Source: Lutimaribacter_A marinistellae (GTDB taxonomy: Bacteria; Pseudomonadota; Alphaproteobacteria; Rhodobacterales; Rhodobacteraceae). Taken from it: a stretch of 64,000 nt of DNA. Below the pieces are notes generated by a model, which ran no database searches, was not told the DNA's origin, and worked only from the letters and a program-made list of their open reading frames with translations. The first letter of the stretch is position 1. Each line of letters begins with the position of its first letter. Location of the stretch: the NCBI RefSeq assembly GCF_042648365.1, contig NZ_JBHRXI010000010.1, forward strand, positions 434,001 through 498,000, written 5' to 3'. Positions 17,695-26,368 of the stretch are shown here, piece after piece. Both the position numbers and the translations under genes were made by a program.

Positions 17695-18699
17695 TCATTC
17701 GACCTTGCTGCGGCGTGGGACCAGCCCGGTCAATGCCCGGCCAATCACCGATCGCACGGATGGCCGGTGTCGGGACGAGAAAGGCAAGGGACGACACACT
17801 TCCATAGCGGCAACCCCCACACGCGCACTGAGCGCGCCATTGACCAGCCCTTCGCCGAACCGGCGGGACAGCTTCGACAGAACAGACCCACCGAGGATCG
17901 GCTCGATCAGATCGTCGCCCGCAGCAACCGCACCGGTGGCCACGAGATGGGCAAAGACTGCCCGCGTCAAACGCCAGCTGCCCAACGTTCCTGCCCTGCC
18001 GCCATAGATCTCGGCCACACGTCGGATCATGCGCAGCGATGCCCCCAACGCGGTCGCGACATCGGCAAGGGCGAGCGGCACAAGGGCGGTCACGGTTGCA
18101 ACCTGCCGCGCCGCAGCCTCGACTTCGCGCAATGCAGCGGCATCGAGCGGCGCCAGCAACTCGTCCTCGGCCATGGCGAAAAGCGTCTCGGCATCGAACG
18201 GCTCCTCCAGCCGTTCGCGCAGCCTGTCGCGACCCCAGCGGACCTCCTCTCGGCCGCCATAGAAGGCGACAAGGCGGCGCGTCACGGCACGGGCTTCTTC
18301 CAGATCGGCGTCGGCAAGCGCGGTATCGGCGGCCATGCGCAGGTCGTCGACCTTGCCCAGCCGTCCGATCGCTGCGGCTTCGCGCAGAACGATCAGCAGG
18401 AACACGAAAGCCAGCGCCGCGATCAGGCCGGACACCGCCCAGCCCAGTGCTGGAACACGATCAATCAGGGACATGGCGAAATCCCAGGCAGCAACCGATA
18501 TCCACGCCCCCAATACGGCCGCGGTCAACCCCCAGAACCAACGCGCCAAGCGCGAAGGTTTGCGCGCCGCAACACGCGCAGCGATCTGCATCGCCTCGCC
18601 TTGTGGTGGGGCCATATCGGGAACCGGCGGCGCGTCGCTCACCTTTGGTGCAGGCTGCGCATCATCCTCCAGGTCGAAAAGGATTGGGCCTTGGCTCAT
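17695..18699 (-). CDS. ycjF: YcjF family membrane protein (DUF697)
   Basis: 334 residues, with about 60 disordered acidic and proline-rich residues at the N-terminus. Two membrane helices follow (RLARWFWGLTAAVLGAWISVA; LGWAVSGLIAALAFVFLLIVL), then a long helical cytoplasmic region ending in the DUF697 section (VTALVPLALADVATALGASLRMIRRVAEIYG). In other bacteria ycjF follows ycjX directly and both are envelope-stress-induced genes of poorly defined role. Here an acetyltransferase gene separates them, overlapping each by four bases, so all three should be produced together. Confidence 0.88.
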   Translation of the reverse strand: MSQGPILFDLEDDAQPAPKVSDAPPVPDMAPPQGEAMQIAARVAARKPSRLARWFWGLTAAVLGAWISVAAWDFAMSLIDRVPALGWAVSGLIAALAFVFLLIVLREAAAIGRLGKVDDLRMAADTALADADLEEARAVTRRLVAFYGGREEVRWGRDRLRERLEEPFDAETLFAMAEDELLAPLDAAALREVEAAARQVATVTALVPLALADVATALGASLRMIRRVAEIYGGRAGTLGSWRLTRAVFAHLVATGAVAAGDDLIEPILGGSVLSKLSRRFGEGLVNGALSARVGVAAMEVCRPLPFSSRHRPSVRSVIGRALTGLVPRRSKVE

Positions 18700-19148
18700 G
18701 CGGTCACATTCTCCCTGATCCAGACATAGGCAATATCGGGCAGGTTTTCATCGTTTTCCGCCCCGGTGCCGCGCCCGGCCACAGTAAAACCGTTCCGTTC
18801 ATAGAAGCGATTTGCAGGCCCGTTGGCAGCAAAAGCGCGCAAATGAAGACGTTCGCAACGATCCTGAGCGGCACGCAACAGCACGGCCCCCCAGCCCCGC
18901 GCCTGAACCGACGGCGCGAGGTACAACGCAACGATTTCCTCACCGTCACGCGCCAAAAACCCTTCAACGCGGCCCCGATGTTCAAGAACCGTTACCCATC
19001 CCCGGTCGATCATCTTTCCACAATGGGCGATGGTTTCGGCCTCGGACCACAATTCGGGCATCCACGCGGTGTCCCGTGCGAACGCGTGAAGGATACTGCC
19101 TGTCCTGCCCGCGTCGGTGGGGCGTGCCGGACGCACACGAATGCTCAC
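18696..19148 (-). CDS. GNAT family N-acetyltransferase
   Basis: 150 residues with the GNAT fold: the acetyl-CoA-binding motif A region VALYLAPSVQARGWGAVLLRAAQ (Q/RxxGxG/A as QARGWG) and motif B near NGPANRFYERNGFTVAGRG. The target is unknown. The start is a GTG at 19148 inside the ycjX stop overlap (GTGA), and the gene overlaps ycjF by ATGA. Its place between two genes that are normally adjacent is the notable point, and suggests it modifies a substrate linked to the YcjX/YcjF function, or simply used the operon for expression. Confidence 0.88.
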   Translation of the reverse strand: MSIRVRPARPTDAGRTGSILHAFARDTAWMPELWSEAETIAHCGKMIDRGWVTVLEHRGRVEGFLARDGEEIVALYLAPSVQARGWGAVLLRAAQDRCERLHLRAFAANGPANRFYERNGFTVAGRGTGAENDENLPDIAYVWIRENVTA

Positions 19149-20560
19149 AGCCGGTCACCAATCAGGAACTGCGCCGCGCGGTCCAGGCGGATATGCGGGG
19201 GGCCATCGCCAGGCGACAACGTGAGAGGGGCGGGCGCAAAGCGCATGTAGCCGAAATCGGCCTCCAGCCACGCCTCGGCCCCCTTGCGAGCCGGCCCCAA
19301 CAGGTGCGAAGGATCCTCTGGCAGGGCGCCGGGATAGAACGCCGCCTGCTTGCCGGTCTCCTCCAACCTGCCACGGACACAAGGAAGCTCTCGGCCGTCA
19401 TGTGTGCGGATCTCTTCGGTCGTTGCCCGAAGCGAGGCAAGCGAAAGCGCGGCGGTGTCTGCACCGGCAAACCGAGCCTTGTCGCGGGCCTCACGCGTCA
19501 GCGCCTCCATGATCGCCGTCAGGCGCGGATGTTGGGTGTGGTGCAGGTGGTCGGCCTTGGTGGCCGCGAACAGGATCCGTTCGACGCGCTTGCCCAGCAG
19601 CAACTGGGTCAGCCACGCGTTACGACCGGGACGGAACGCCCCGAGAATGTCTGCCATGGCCAGTCGCATATCCTCGACTGCCTGCGGCCCGCTATGGATC
19701 GCGCCCAGCGCATCCACCAGAACAACCTGCCTGTCGATACGCGCGAAGTGCTCGTGAAAGAACGGCTTGACCACTTTTGCCTTGTAGGCCTCGAAGCGGC
19801 GCTCCATCTCGCGGCCCAACGATTTGCGCGGCAGGTTATCGACATCGGCCAAAGGCGCAAAAGTCAGCGCGGGAGAGCCCGCAAGATCGCCGGGCAACAG
19901 GAACCGCCCCGGCGTGCAATCGTAAAACCCTGCTCCGCGCGCCGCCGACAGATAGCCGGTGAAACTCCGCGCCAGTGCCTGTGCCGCCGGTTCGTCGTGT
20001 GCCGCACCGGCATCGGTTGCACGGACCAGGCCGACGAACTCGGCCGCTTCGGTCCGCGGCTCGATCCGGCTGAGCGTTTCCGCAGACCATTCGGCATAGC
20101 TCTTGTCCAAAAGCCCCAGGTCCAGCAACCACTCCCCCGGATAATCCACGATATCGAGGTGAACCGTCCGCGGCCCCTGCAATCCCGACAGAAGGCCTGC
20201 GGGCCGAACCTTCAGCGACAGGCGCAACTCCGAAACCGCCCGCGTGCTGTCAGGCCAATGCGGCTCCGTCCCGATCAGCGCGGCAAGATGCGCCTCGTAG
20301 TCGAAGCGGGGAATCGTGTCGTCTGGCTGCGGTTGCAGGTAGGCCGCCAGAATGCGCGCCTCGGATTGCGCGACAAGACCCGGCATGCGCCCCCGGTCCA
20401 ACAGGTTGGCGACAAGCGAAGTGATGAAAACCGTCTTTCCAGATCGCGCGAGGCCGGTGACGCCCAGCCGGATCACAGGCTCGAAGAATGCCTCCGATAC
20501 GGTATCGCCGACGGTTTCGACGCCGCGAAAGATGCTGTCGGCGATAGAGGATATGACCAA
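19145..20560 (-). CDS. ycjX: YcjX family GTP-binding protein (DUF463)
   Basis: About 471 residues. The N-terminus carries a P-loop (GVTGLARSGKTVFITSLVANLL) and other DUF463 features: a Walker B-like segment VHLDIVDYPGEWLLDLGLL, and later FAATKADHLHHTQHPRL, which contains a TKAD guanine-specificity element resembling NKxD. The family is a P-loop NTPase related to dynamin-like or GTPase proteins and is tied to envelope stress. The start is inferred as TTG 20560, giving MVISSIADSIFRGVE, because GAGG lies seven bases upstream and this matches the usual N-terminus. A TTG at 20590 is less likely. Heads a three-gene overlapping operon and is divergent from truA. Confidence 0.9.
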   Translation of the reverse strand: MVISSIADSIFRGVETVGDTVSEAFFEPVIRLGVTGLARSGKTVFITSLVANLLDRGRMPGLVAQSEARILAAYLQPQPDDTIPRFDYEAHLAALIGTEPHWPDSTRAVSELRLSLKVRPAGLLSGLQGPRTVHLDIVDYPGEWLLDLGLLDKSYAEWSAETLSRIEPRTEAAEFVGLVRATDAGAAHDEPAAQALARSFTGYLSAARGAGFYDCTPGRFLLPGDLAGSPALTFAPLADVDNLPRKSLGREMERRFEAYKAKVVKPFFHEHFARIDRQVVLVDALGAIHSGPQAVEDMRLAMADILGAFRPGRNAWLTQLLLGKRVERILFAATKADHLHHTQHPRLTAIMEALTREARDKARFAGADTAALSLASLRATTEEIRTHDGRELPCVRGRLEETGKQAAFYPGALPEDPSHLLGPARKGAEAWLEADFGYMRFAPAPLTLSPGDGPPHIRLDRAAQFLIGDRL

Positions 20561-20661
20561 TTGACTGCCTCGCACTGCTCTTCGCCGCAAGATAGGCAGG
20601 GCGTGCCGTCAACACCACCCCTGCCCTTGCCTGCCCGCGTTGCGCACGCTACCAGCGCGCC

Positions 20662-21429
20662 ATGCCGAGATACGCGTTGAAAATCGAATACCAGGGCGCG
20701 CCATTCGCCGGGTGGCAGCGCCAGAAGGACCAACCATCGGTGCAGGGCGCGGTCGAGGACGCCCTGACGCGGCTCGAACCCGGTCCGCACACCATCGCGG
20801 CTGCGGGGCGCACCGATGCCGGTGTTCATGCATTGGGCCAGGTCGCGCATTGCGATTTGACCAAGGATTGGGACCCGTTTCGCCTGTCCGAGGCGTTGAA
20901 CTATCACCTGAAGCCTGCCCCGGTTGCCATCGTGGCCGTGGCACAGGTCGACGATGATTGGCATGCCCGTTTCTCTGCCATTGAGCGTCAGTACCTTTTT
21001 CGTATTCTCCAGCGTCGCGCCCCTGCCACGCATGACAAGGGCCAGGTTTGGCGCATCGGTCACAGGCTGGACGCCGAGGCCATGCAGACAGCGGCGAACG
21101 TGCTGTTGGGGCGGCACGATTTCACGACCTTTCGGTCGTCGATCTGCCAGGCCGCCAGCCCCGTCAAGACGCTGGACGAGCTACGCATAGAGCGGGTGGA
21201 CGGGTTTTCGGGACCCGAGATCCATTTCCACGTCCGCGCCCGATCGTTCCTGCACAACCAGGTGCGTAGTTTTGTCGGCACGCTTGAACGCGTCGGGGCC
21301 GGGGCATGGACGCCCGAGGATGTGCGTGACGCGTTGGAGGCACGAGACCGCGCGGCCTGCGGACCCGTCTGCCCGCCCGAAGGGCTGTACCTTGCGCGCG
21401 TCGGATACCCGGAAACGGTGTTCGGCTAG
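20662..21429 (+). CDS. truA: tRNA pseudouridine synthase A (positions 38-40)
   Basis: TruA isomerises uridines 38-40 in the tRNA anticodon stem. The 255-residue protein has the catalytic aspartate D52 in the invariant GRTDAGVHA motif. Other conserved blocks are YQGAPFAGWQRQ at the N-terminus, YLFRIL, and HNQVRSFVGTLERVG, which is typical of the family. The start ATG 20662 follows the divergent ycjX gene by about 100 bases. The stop lies two bases from the convergent NicO-family gene. Confidence 0.96.
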   Translation: MPRYALKIEYQGAPFAGWQRQKDQPSVQGAVEDALTRLEPGPHTIAAAGRTDAGVHALGQVAHCDLTKDWDPFRLSEALNYHLKPAPVAIVAVAQVDDDWHARFSAIERQYLFRILQRRAPATHDKGQVWRIGHRLDAEAMQTAANVLLGRHDFTTFRSSICQAASPVKTLDELRIERVDGFSGPEIHFHVRARSFLHNQVRSFVGTLERVGAGAWTPEDVRDALEARDRAACGPVCPPEGLYLARVGYPETVFG

Positions 21430-21431
21430 GG

Positions 21432-22430
21432 TTACACAACGCGCAGGAACAGGCCGCCCGCGATCATCGCAACGACAAGTCCCGCGGCCATTTCTATCAT
21501 CGGCAAGGCAACTCCCGCGACGCGCCAGGCCGATGCAGCACCGGCAAGACCACCGCGCATTCCGGCCGACATCAAACCGACGCCCACGGTGACGACCGCT
21601 GTACCAAGCGCCATTGCGAACGCGCCTGCAATACCCGTGGCTGCGATACCCATCTGCCAGGTCAGGATCAGGACGAAAACCGCACCCGTACAGGGTCGCG
21701 CCGCAATGCTCGCCACGAGGATCAACGCCTCGCGCAGCGAGCCGACATTCTCGACCTCTTCAAGGCTCGGGCCATGTCGATGACCGCATTCCGAGCATGC
21801 CTGGCCATGACCATGGTCGTGGTGATGATGATGGTCGTGATCATGGTGATGTTCATGATCGTGGTTATGGTGGTGATCGTGGTTATGGTGGTGATCGTGG
21901 ACATGCTGATGGTCATGATGCGCCATCGCCGGTCCACGCGTCGCGAGCAGTTTCCGGGCGCCACGCCAGACGAGCCACACACCAACCAGCGCGATGGCGG
22001 CATAGCTCGCGGGTGCCATGATCCGTTCGGTGACGCCGACCAGTTGCTGGCGTCCCAGGTTCAGCAGGGCGACCCCGGCATAGACCAGCACCACTGCGGT
22101 AACCGCCTGCCCAAGGCTGGCGGCAAGTCCGATGCCAGCAAGCCGCAGAACCGGCACCTTTCGGCCCAGCCCGTAGCCGCCCACCAAGACCTTGCCATGA
22201 CCCGGCCCCACGGAATGGAAGAAGCCATAGGCAAAGCAAACGCTCAGCAGCAGCATGACCGCCTCGGGTTGGCCTGCCCGCACCGCGCGCAAGGCAGTGG
22301 CGATCTGGTTCTGGAATTCCCGCTGCTCTCCCGCGGCCCAATAGGCCAACTGGTCGAAGCCGCCGCTTGCCCAGAACCACCCGATAATCAGAACCGCCGC
22401 ACCGGCGGGCACAATCAGGAGACGGGACAT
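21432..22430 (-). CDS. NicO family nickel/cobalt exporter-like protein with His-rich loop
   Basis: 332 residues with six to seven helices. A very histidine- and aspartate-rich cytoplasmic loop at about residues 168-215 ends in ACSECGHRHG. Conserved features of the RcnA/NicO group are HSVGPGHGKVLVGGY in helix 2 and ASIAARPCTGAVFVLIL in the second half. Such proteins move Ni2+ or Co2+, usually outward, with the loop as a metal-sensing or buffering region. The gene overlaps the end of the upstream DUF1007 gene by 16 bases, a pairing common in proteobacteria. I looked for a cobalamin riboswitch and a clear Zur or NikR site upstream and found none. Confidence 0.88.
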   Translation of the reverse strand: MSRLLIVPAGAAVLIIGWFWASGGFDQLAYWAAGEQREFQNQIATALRAVRAGQPEAVMLLLSVCFAYGFFHSVGPGHGKVLVGGYGLGRKVPVLRLAGIGLAASLGQAVTAVVLVYAGVALLNLGRQQLVGVTERIMAPASYAAIALVGVWLVWRGARKLLATRGPAMAHHDHQHVHDHHHNHDHHHNHDHEHHHDHDHHHHHDHGHGQACSECGHRHGPSLEEVENVGSLREALILVASIAARPCTGAVFVLILTWQMGIAATGIAGAFAMALGTAVVTVGVGLMSAGMRGGLAGAASAWRVAGVALPMIEMAAGLVVAMIAGGLFLRVV

Positions 22431-23065
22431 GTAAGCCGGATCTCTGTCGCGAATTCCTCGCCCACGAGGGGGATGTCGTTCTCTTCCAGATCGGCATCGG
22501 CGTCAATCGTAAGCAGCATGGCCCGCATCTGCGCAAGTTGTCCGTCGATATCCGGCACGACCTTGTCGATCGCACATCCAGCCCGGCCGTTGACCGTAAC
22601 CGGGCGGGTCACCTCGTAGGCGGTGTAATACATCTCGTCGAACGGCATGACCGACAGGACCTGCCCGTCAATCACGGGCGCGCCCGACACTTCGCGCAGG
22701 TGGGTCGAGACGATCCGCCCCTGCTCCGTCGTGGCCGTCGGCTCCAACGGCCCCGAAAGCTCCAGTTGTTGACCGCCCAAGCGCATGACCAGATCACCGT
22801 TGTATCCTTCGACCCACTCGGCGTCGAACCCGGCAAGCTGGCCCTCCTCCGCTTCGGTCAGGACGCCATCCATGTCGTTGTCGAGCCGCATTTCCTCCAG
22901 CAGCATCAAGGAGTAGAAATCGTCATAGGCCCATTCGACCCGCACATGGGTCAGGCGGCCCTCGTCGTCAAAGATGAGTTCGATACCGGTGTCCACGAAT
23001 ACATGTGGATGCGCCGCCAAACCGGCGGGCAGGCAACAGGCCAAAAGGGGAATGATCCAACGCAT
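22415..23065 (-). CDS. DUF1007 periplasmic protein
   Basis: 216 residues with a signal peptide (MRWIIPLLACCLPAGLA, cleaved before AHPHVFVDT). The mature protein begins with the metal-ligand-like HPHVFVDTGIELIFD typical of DUF1007. An EF-hand-like acidic stretch (RLDNDMDGVLTEAEEGQL) follows near residues 70-90. DUF1007 genes usually sit next to NicO-type exporters and the product is thought to be a periplasmic metal-binding partner; the metal is not certain. Start chosen at ATG 23065, since the longer frame from 23092 would put extra residues before the signal peptide. Confidence 0.85.
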   Translation of the reverse strand: MRWIIPLLACCLPAGLAAHPHVFVDTGIELIFDDEGRLTHVRVEWAYDDFYSLMLLEEMRLDNDMDGVLTEAEEGQLAGFDAEWVEGYNGDLVMRLGGQQLELSGPLEPTATTEQGRIVSTHLREVSGAPVIDGQVLSVMPFDEMYYTAYEVTRPVTVNGRAGCAIDKVVPDIDGQLAQMRAMLLTIDADADLEENDIPLVGEEFATEIRLTCPVS

Positions 23066-23155
23066 GACCCGATCATATTGCGGCGCGTGCAACGGAACAA
23101 TGACTGCGCGCCCCTGATTCCCGCAGCGGACCCCGATGGGCGGAAACTTGCGCGC

Positions 23156-23947
23156 CTAACGCTTGAGCGGGTGCAGAACCAGCGTCTGCAGAGCGACCGC
23201 GACCGGCCCCTTGGTGTCATGCAGGATGGAATGGGACATGCCAATCCCGGTCCCGTGCCAATGCGACAGCGCCTCGGATGCCAGCCACTCGCTTTCCGGC
23301 TCGCGATGGATCTGCAGTGTCAGATCCGTATTCATGAATCCGAAGCGCACCGGTGGCTCGTTCCATGAGATCCCGTTGCCGCAATCGGCCAGCGCGCAAA
23401 GCGACTGGATCGGCGACTGGTCCTCCCCCTCCAAAAGCTGCGGCGTCCGCATCCAGACCGTCTTGGGGCCGGGTGCGCGCGACGCGCCCTTAGGGTAGGC
23501 CATGTCGACGAACGCACCAAAGGCAGGCTTGTCATGCAGGGCCCCTATCAGCAAGGAGTCATCCTGTTCCGCCTCGTCCCAATCGGGCGAGGCCACCTGC
23601 GCCGTCGGCACATCCTCAAGATCCTTGCGCACGAGGTGCATGGAACTGGCCGTCATGCACAATGTGCCGTCCAGTGCGTGGACCTCCACCCGCGTGGTGG
23701 CGAGTGTCCGCGTGCTGCGCGCCACCTCCGTCACCACCTTCAGACCGTCCAGCGGCAACGGCTTCAAGACGTCGAGCGTCAGCCGGGTCAGCATCTTGTC
23801 CGGCCCCACGGCCAGTTCGGCAGCCCGCGCGACCAGTCCGGTGACCGGCCCCGCGTGGCAGTGATCGGGCGACCACGGGCCGCGCGCGGGGTCGTTGCCG
23901 AAGAACACATCGTCCTCGGCCTGCCGGAAATAGGCCTGCGCAGTCAT
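23156..23947 (-). CDS. TesB-like acyl-CoA thioesterase family protein
   Basis: 263 residues forming two hotdog repeats. The first half includes GNDPARGPWSPDHCHAGPVTGLVARAAE, where HAGPVTGL matches the H/Q-G-G-x-V/A-x-A region of TesB-like thioesterases. The second has MNTDLTLQIHREPESEWLASE, also typical of the TesB-like fold (PF13622 class). It probably hydrolyses acyl-CoA esters; chain-length preference is unknown. It lies four bases downstream of an acyl-CoA dehydrogenase gene and is almost certainly co-transcribed, suggesting a shared role in fatty-acid or branched acyl-CoA turnover. Confidence 0.85.
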   Translation of the reverse strand: MTAQAYFRQAEDDVFFGNDPARGPWSPDHCHAGPVTGLVARAAELAVGPDKMLTRLTLDVLKPLPLDGLKVVTEVARSTRTLATTRVEVHALDGTLCMTASSMHLVRKDLEDVPTAQVASPDWDEAEQDDSLLIGALHDKPAFGAFVDMAYPKGASRAPGPKTVWMRTPQLLEGEDQSPIQSLCALADCGNGISWNEPPVRFGFMNTDLTLQIHREPESEWLASEALSHWHGTGIGMSHSILHDTKGPVAVALQTLVLHPLKR

Positions 23948-23951
23948 GGGA

Positions 23952-25196
23952 TCAGACTTTTTCCTGCGTATACTTCTTCAATTCGGTCCGAGCGACCTGA
24001 CGGCGATGAACAGCGTCCGGCCCATCGGCAAGGCGCAGTGCCCGCTGCCCCGTCCATGCCATGGCCAGTGGCGTGTCCTGGCTGATGCCCTGCCCGCCAT
24101 GCATTTGCATCGCCTCATCGATGACCTTGAGCGCCAGACGCGGCGCCACGACCTTGATCTGGCTGATCCAGGGCGCGGCCGCCCGCGCATCACCCTGGTC
24201 CATCATCCACGCCGCCTTGAGGCACAGAAGGCGGGCCATCTCGATTTCCATCCGGCATTCGGCGATGATGTCGTAGTTCGCACCAAGCTGGGCCAGCTTC
24301 TTGCCGAACGCCTCCTTTGACAGCGACCGTTTGCACATACGCTCCAGCGCCACCTCGGCCTGACCGATCGAACGCATGCAGTGATGAATACGACCGGGCC
24401 CAAGCCGCCCCTGAGCGATCTCGAACCCGCGCCCCTCGCCGAGCAGAATGTTATCGGCCGGCACACGCACGTTCGTGAACCTGATATGCATATGTCCATG
24501 GGGGGCATCGTCGTGACCGAACACAAGCATCGGGCGCAGGATCTCGATACCCGGCGTCTCGGCATCGACGACTATCATCGACTGGCGCTTGTGCTTCGGC
24601 AGGTCGTCACCGCCGGTCTTCACCATGACGATGTAAACCTTGCAGCGCGGATCCCCCGCCCCGCTGGCCCAGTATTTCTCTCCGTTCAGCACATAGTGAT
24701 CGCCATCGCGAACGCAGGACATTTCGATATTCGTGGCATCCGAGCTTGCTACGTCGGGTTCGGTCATAAGGTAGGCCGAACGGATCTGACCGTCGAGAAG
24801 CGGCTCAAGCCATTGCTTCTTCATCTGGTCGTTGCCGTAGCGCTCGAACACCTCCATGTTGCCGGTGTCCGGCGCCGAGCAGTTGAACACCTCCGCTCCG
24901 AGCGGCGTCTTGCCCATCTCTTCGGCGAAATAGGCATATTCAACCGTCGACAGGCCAAAGCCCCGCTCGCTGTCGGTCAGCCAGAAGTTCCACAAACCCG
25001 CGGCCTTGGCCTTGGCCTTCAACCCTTCCAGGATCTCGGTCTGCCGCTCGGTGTATTGCCAACGATCCCCTTTGGCGACCTCGGCGTGATACTCTTCCTC
25101 GAGCGGCATGATCTCGTCCCGGATCATCGCCGCAACGCGACCGAGCAGCTCACGGTTCTCCTCCCGCATGCCGAAACTCATGTTCTGGATGCTCAT
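23952..25196 (-). CDS. Acyl-CoA dehydrogenase
   Basis: A 414-residue FAD enzyme that introduces an alpha-beta double bond in acyl-CoA. Family signatures are YLMTEPDVASSDATNIEMSC, NGEKYWASGAGDPRCKVYIVM, GRGFEIAQGRLGPGRIHHCMRSIG and the C-terminal FAD-binding EAMQMHGGQGISQDTPLA. The sequence resembles the ACAD10/11-like subgroup more than short-chain butyryl-CoA dehydrogenases, judging by the HHCMRSIGQAE stretch. The start ATG 25196 is fixed by GGAGGAG five bases before it. Upstream in-frame starts are rejected. Followed by the thioesterase gene and divergent from a hydroxyacid dehydrogenase. Confidence 0.92.
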   Translation of the reverse strand: MSIQNMSFGMREENRELLGRVAAMIRDEIMPLEEEYHAEVAKGDRWQYTERQTEILEGLKAKAKAAGLWNFWLTDSERGFGLSTVEYAYFAEEMGKTPLGAEVFNCSAPDTGNMEVFERYGNDQMKKQWLEPLLDGQIRSAYLMTEPDVASSDATNIEMSCVRDGDHYVLNGEKYWASGAGDPRCKVYIVMVKTGGDDLPKHKRQSMIVVDAETPGIEILRPMLVFGHDDAPHGHMHIRFTNVRVPADNILLGEGRGFEIAQGRLGPGRIHHCMRSIGQAEVALERMCKRSLSKEAFGKKLAQLGANYDIIAECRMEIEMARLLCLKAAWMMDQGDARAAAPWISQIKVVAPRLALKVIDEAMQMHGGQGISQDTPLAMAWTGQRALRLADGPDAVHRRQVARTELKKYTQEKV

Positions 25197-25308
25197 GCTC
25201 TCTCCTCCTCGCGCGCGCGCTTTACCTCGGGCGGAGGATGGCTTAGCTGGCAAAGCAATGTCCAGTTGCTTGACGGGACGTTACAGAAAAGTTTGAGAGG
25301 AAGGGCAC

Positions 25309-26244
25309 ATGGCACTGCTGATCGATATCGGCCACGACGGATGGATGCGTAACGAGGATCTGGCCCAGAAGCTCAAGGCCTTTTTCCCCGGCGCGGATAT
25401 CCGCACCCGAGAGGCCCTCGGCGATCCGGCCGAGGTCACAATGGTCGCCGTCTCGCGCCTGTCCGAGGATCTGCCGGGCCTTCTGCCGAACCTCCAGCTC
25501 GTCCAGAAACTCGGCGCCGGGGTCGAGACCATTGTCGCGCACCCGGCGCTCCCACCGCATATCCGCGTCACTCGCCTGCGCCCCGACGCCCCCGCGCGCG
25601 AAATTGCCGAGTGGTTCCTCGCCCATATCCTCGTGCGCCAGCGCAATCTCAGGGAATATGCCAAGGCACAGGAAGAGCGCCGCTGGTCGCCGATCGAACC
25701 GGCCGAGACGCCGGAAACCACGGTCGGCGTTCTGGGCCTTGGCACGATCGGCGCACGCAGCGCATTGCTCCTGCGCGACCTCGGCTACCGTGTCGTCGGA
25801 TGGAGCGCATCGCCCAAGTCCCTCGAAGGCGTCGACTGCCGGCACGGTCAGGCGGCTCTGCCCGATCTGCTGTCCGAGTGCGATCATGTCTGCTGCATCC
25901 TCCCCTCGACACCCCAGACACGCGATCTGTTCGATGCCGCGATGCTCGCGCGCATGAAGCCCGGCGGCACGCTCCTCAACGCCGGACGCGGCGACCTCAT
26001 CGACGAAGCGGCGCTGCTGGCCGCACTTGCCGAGGGTACACCCGGCCATGCCGTGCTCGACGTCACGCGCACCGAACCCTTGCCGCAGGACAGCCCGCTC
26101 TGGAGCGATCCTAACGTGACAATCACCCCGCATGTTTCGGGCTGGCATCTTGGCGATGCGCTGACAGACGTGGCGGAAAACTACCGCCGCCTTGTCGAGG
26201 GCACTCCCCTCCTGCACGAAGTCGACCGAACCCGGGGCTACTGA
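25309..26244 (+). CDS. D-2-hydroxyacid dehydrogenase, GhrA-like
   Basis: 311 residues. The central Rossmann motif TVGVLGLGTIGARSALLL marks NAD(P) binding. The catalytic set is visible: an arginine in NAGRGDLIDE, an acidic residue region VTRTEPLP, and histidine in TITPHVSGW. Overall arrangement and length match glyoxylate/hydroxypyruvate reductase A (GhrA), which converts glyoxylate to glycolate and hydroxypyruvate to glycerate. The neighbours fit loosely: the glycine cleavage genes and a glyoxylate-producing purine pathway lie just downstream. GAGAGGAAGGG precedes the start at 25309. Confidence 0.88.
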   Translation: MALLIDIGHDGWMRNEDLAQKLKAFFPGADIRTREALGDPAEVTMVAVSRLSEDLPGLLPNLQLVQKLGAGVETIVAHPALPPHIRVTRLRPDAPAREIAEWFLAHILVRQRNLREYAKAQEERRWSPIEPAETPETTVGVLGLGTIGARSALLLRDLGYRVVGWSASPKSLEGVDCRHGQAALPDLLSECDHVCCILPSTPQTRDLFDAAMLARMKPGGTLLNAGRGDLIDEAALLAALAEGTPGHAVLDVTRTEPLPQDSPLWSDPNVTITPHVSGWHLGDALTDVAENYRRLVEGTPLLHEVDRTRGY

Positions 26245-26303
26245 CAGGCCGATCAACAGACCAAGCTCAAATGGAACGCCGTGCGCTCGATGCTTGCTCC
26301 GAC

Positions 26304-26361
26304 TGACCGTCCGTCAGGACGGTCACGCAAAGTGGCGGGCCGACAGGCCCGCCTCGTTTTT
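26304..26361. terminator. Bidirectional terminator between the hydroxyacid dehydrogenase and gcvP
   Basis: Two hairpins in a row. The first has perfect 9-bp arms TGACCGTCC/GGACGGTCA with a GTCA loop (26304-26325). The second has perfect 8-bp arms GGCGGGCC/GGCCCGCC with a GACA loop (26334-26353) and a TCGTTTTT tail. The second is a standard Rho-independent terminator on the plus strand. The region also lies just after the gcvP stop on the other strand. Confidence 0.85.
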
Positions 26362-26368
26362 GCAGTTC

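Noticed and set aside
21777..21930. Possible tandem repeat array or CRISPR
   Set aside because: The repeat is in frame and encodes the His-rich loop of the NicO protein; there are no equal-length spacers.
22980..23160. Cobalamin riboswitch or Zur box upstream of the DUF1007/NicO pair
   Set aside because: No B12-box or Zur-type palindrome was found; only short GC-rich stretches.
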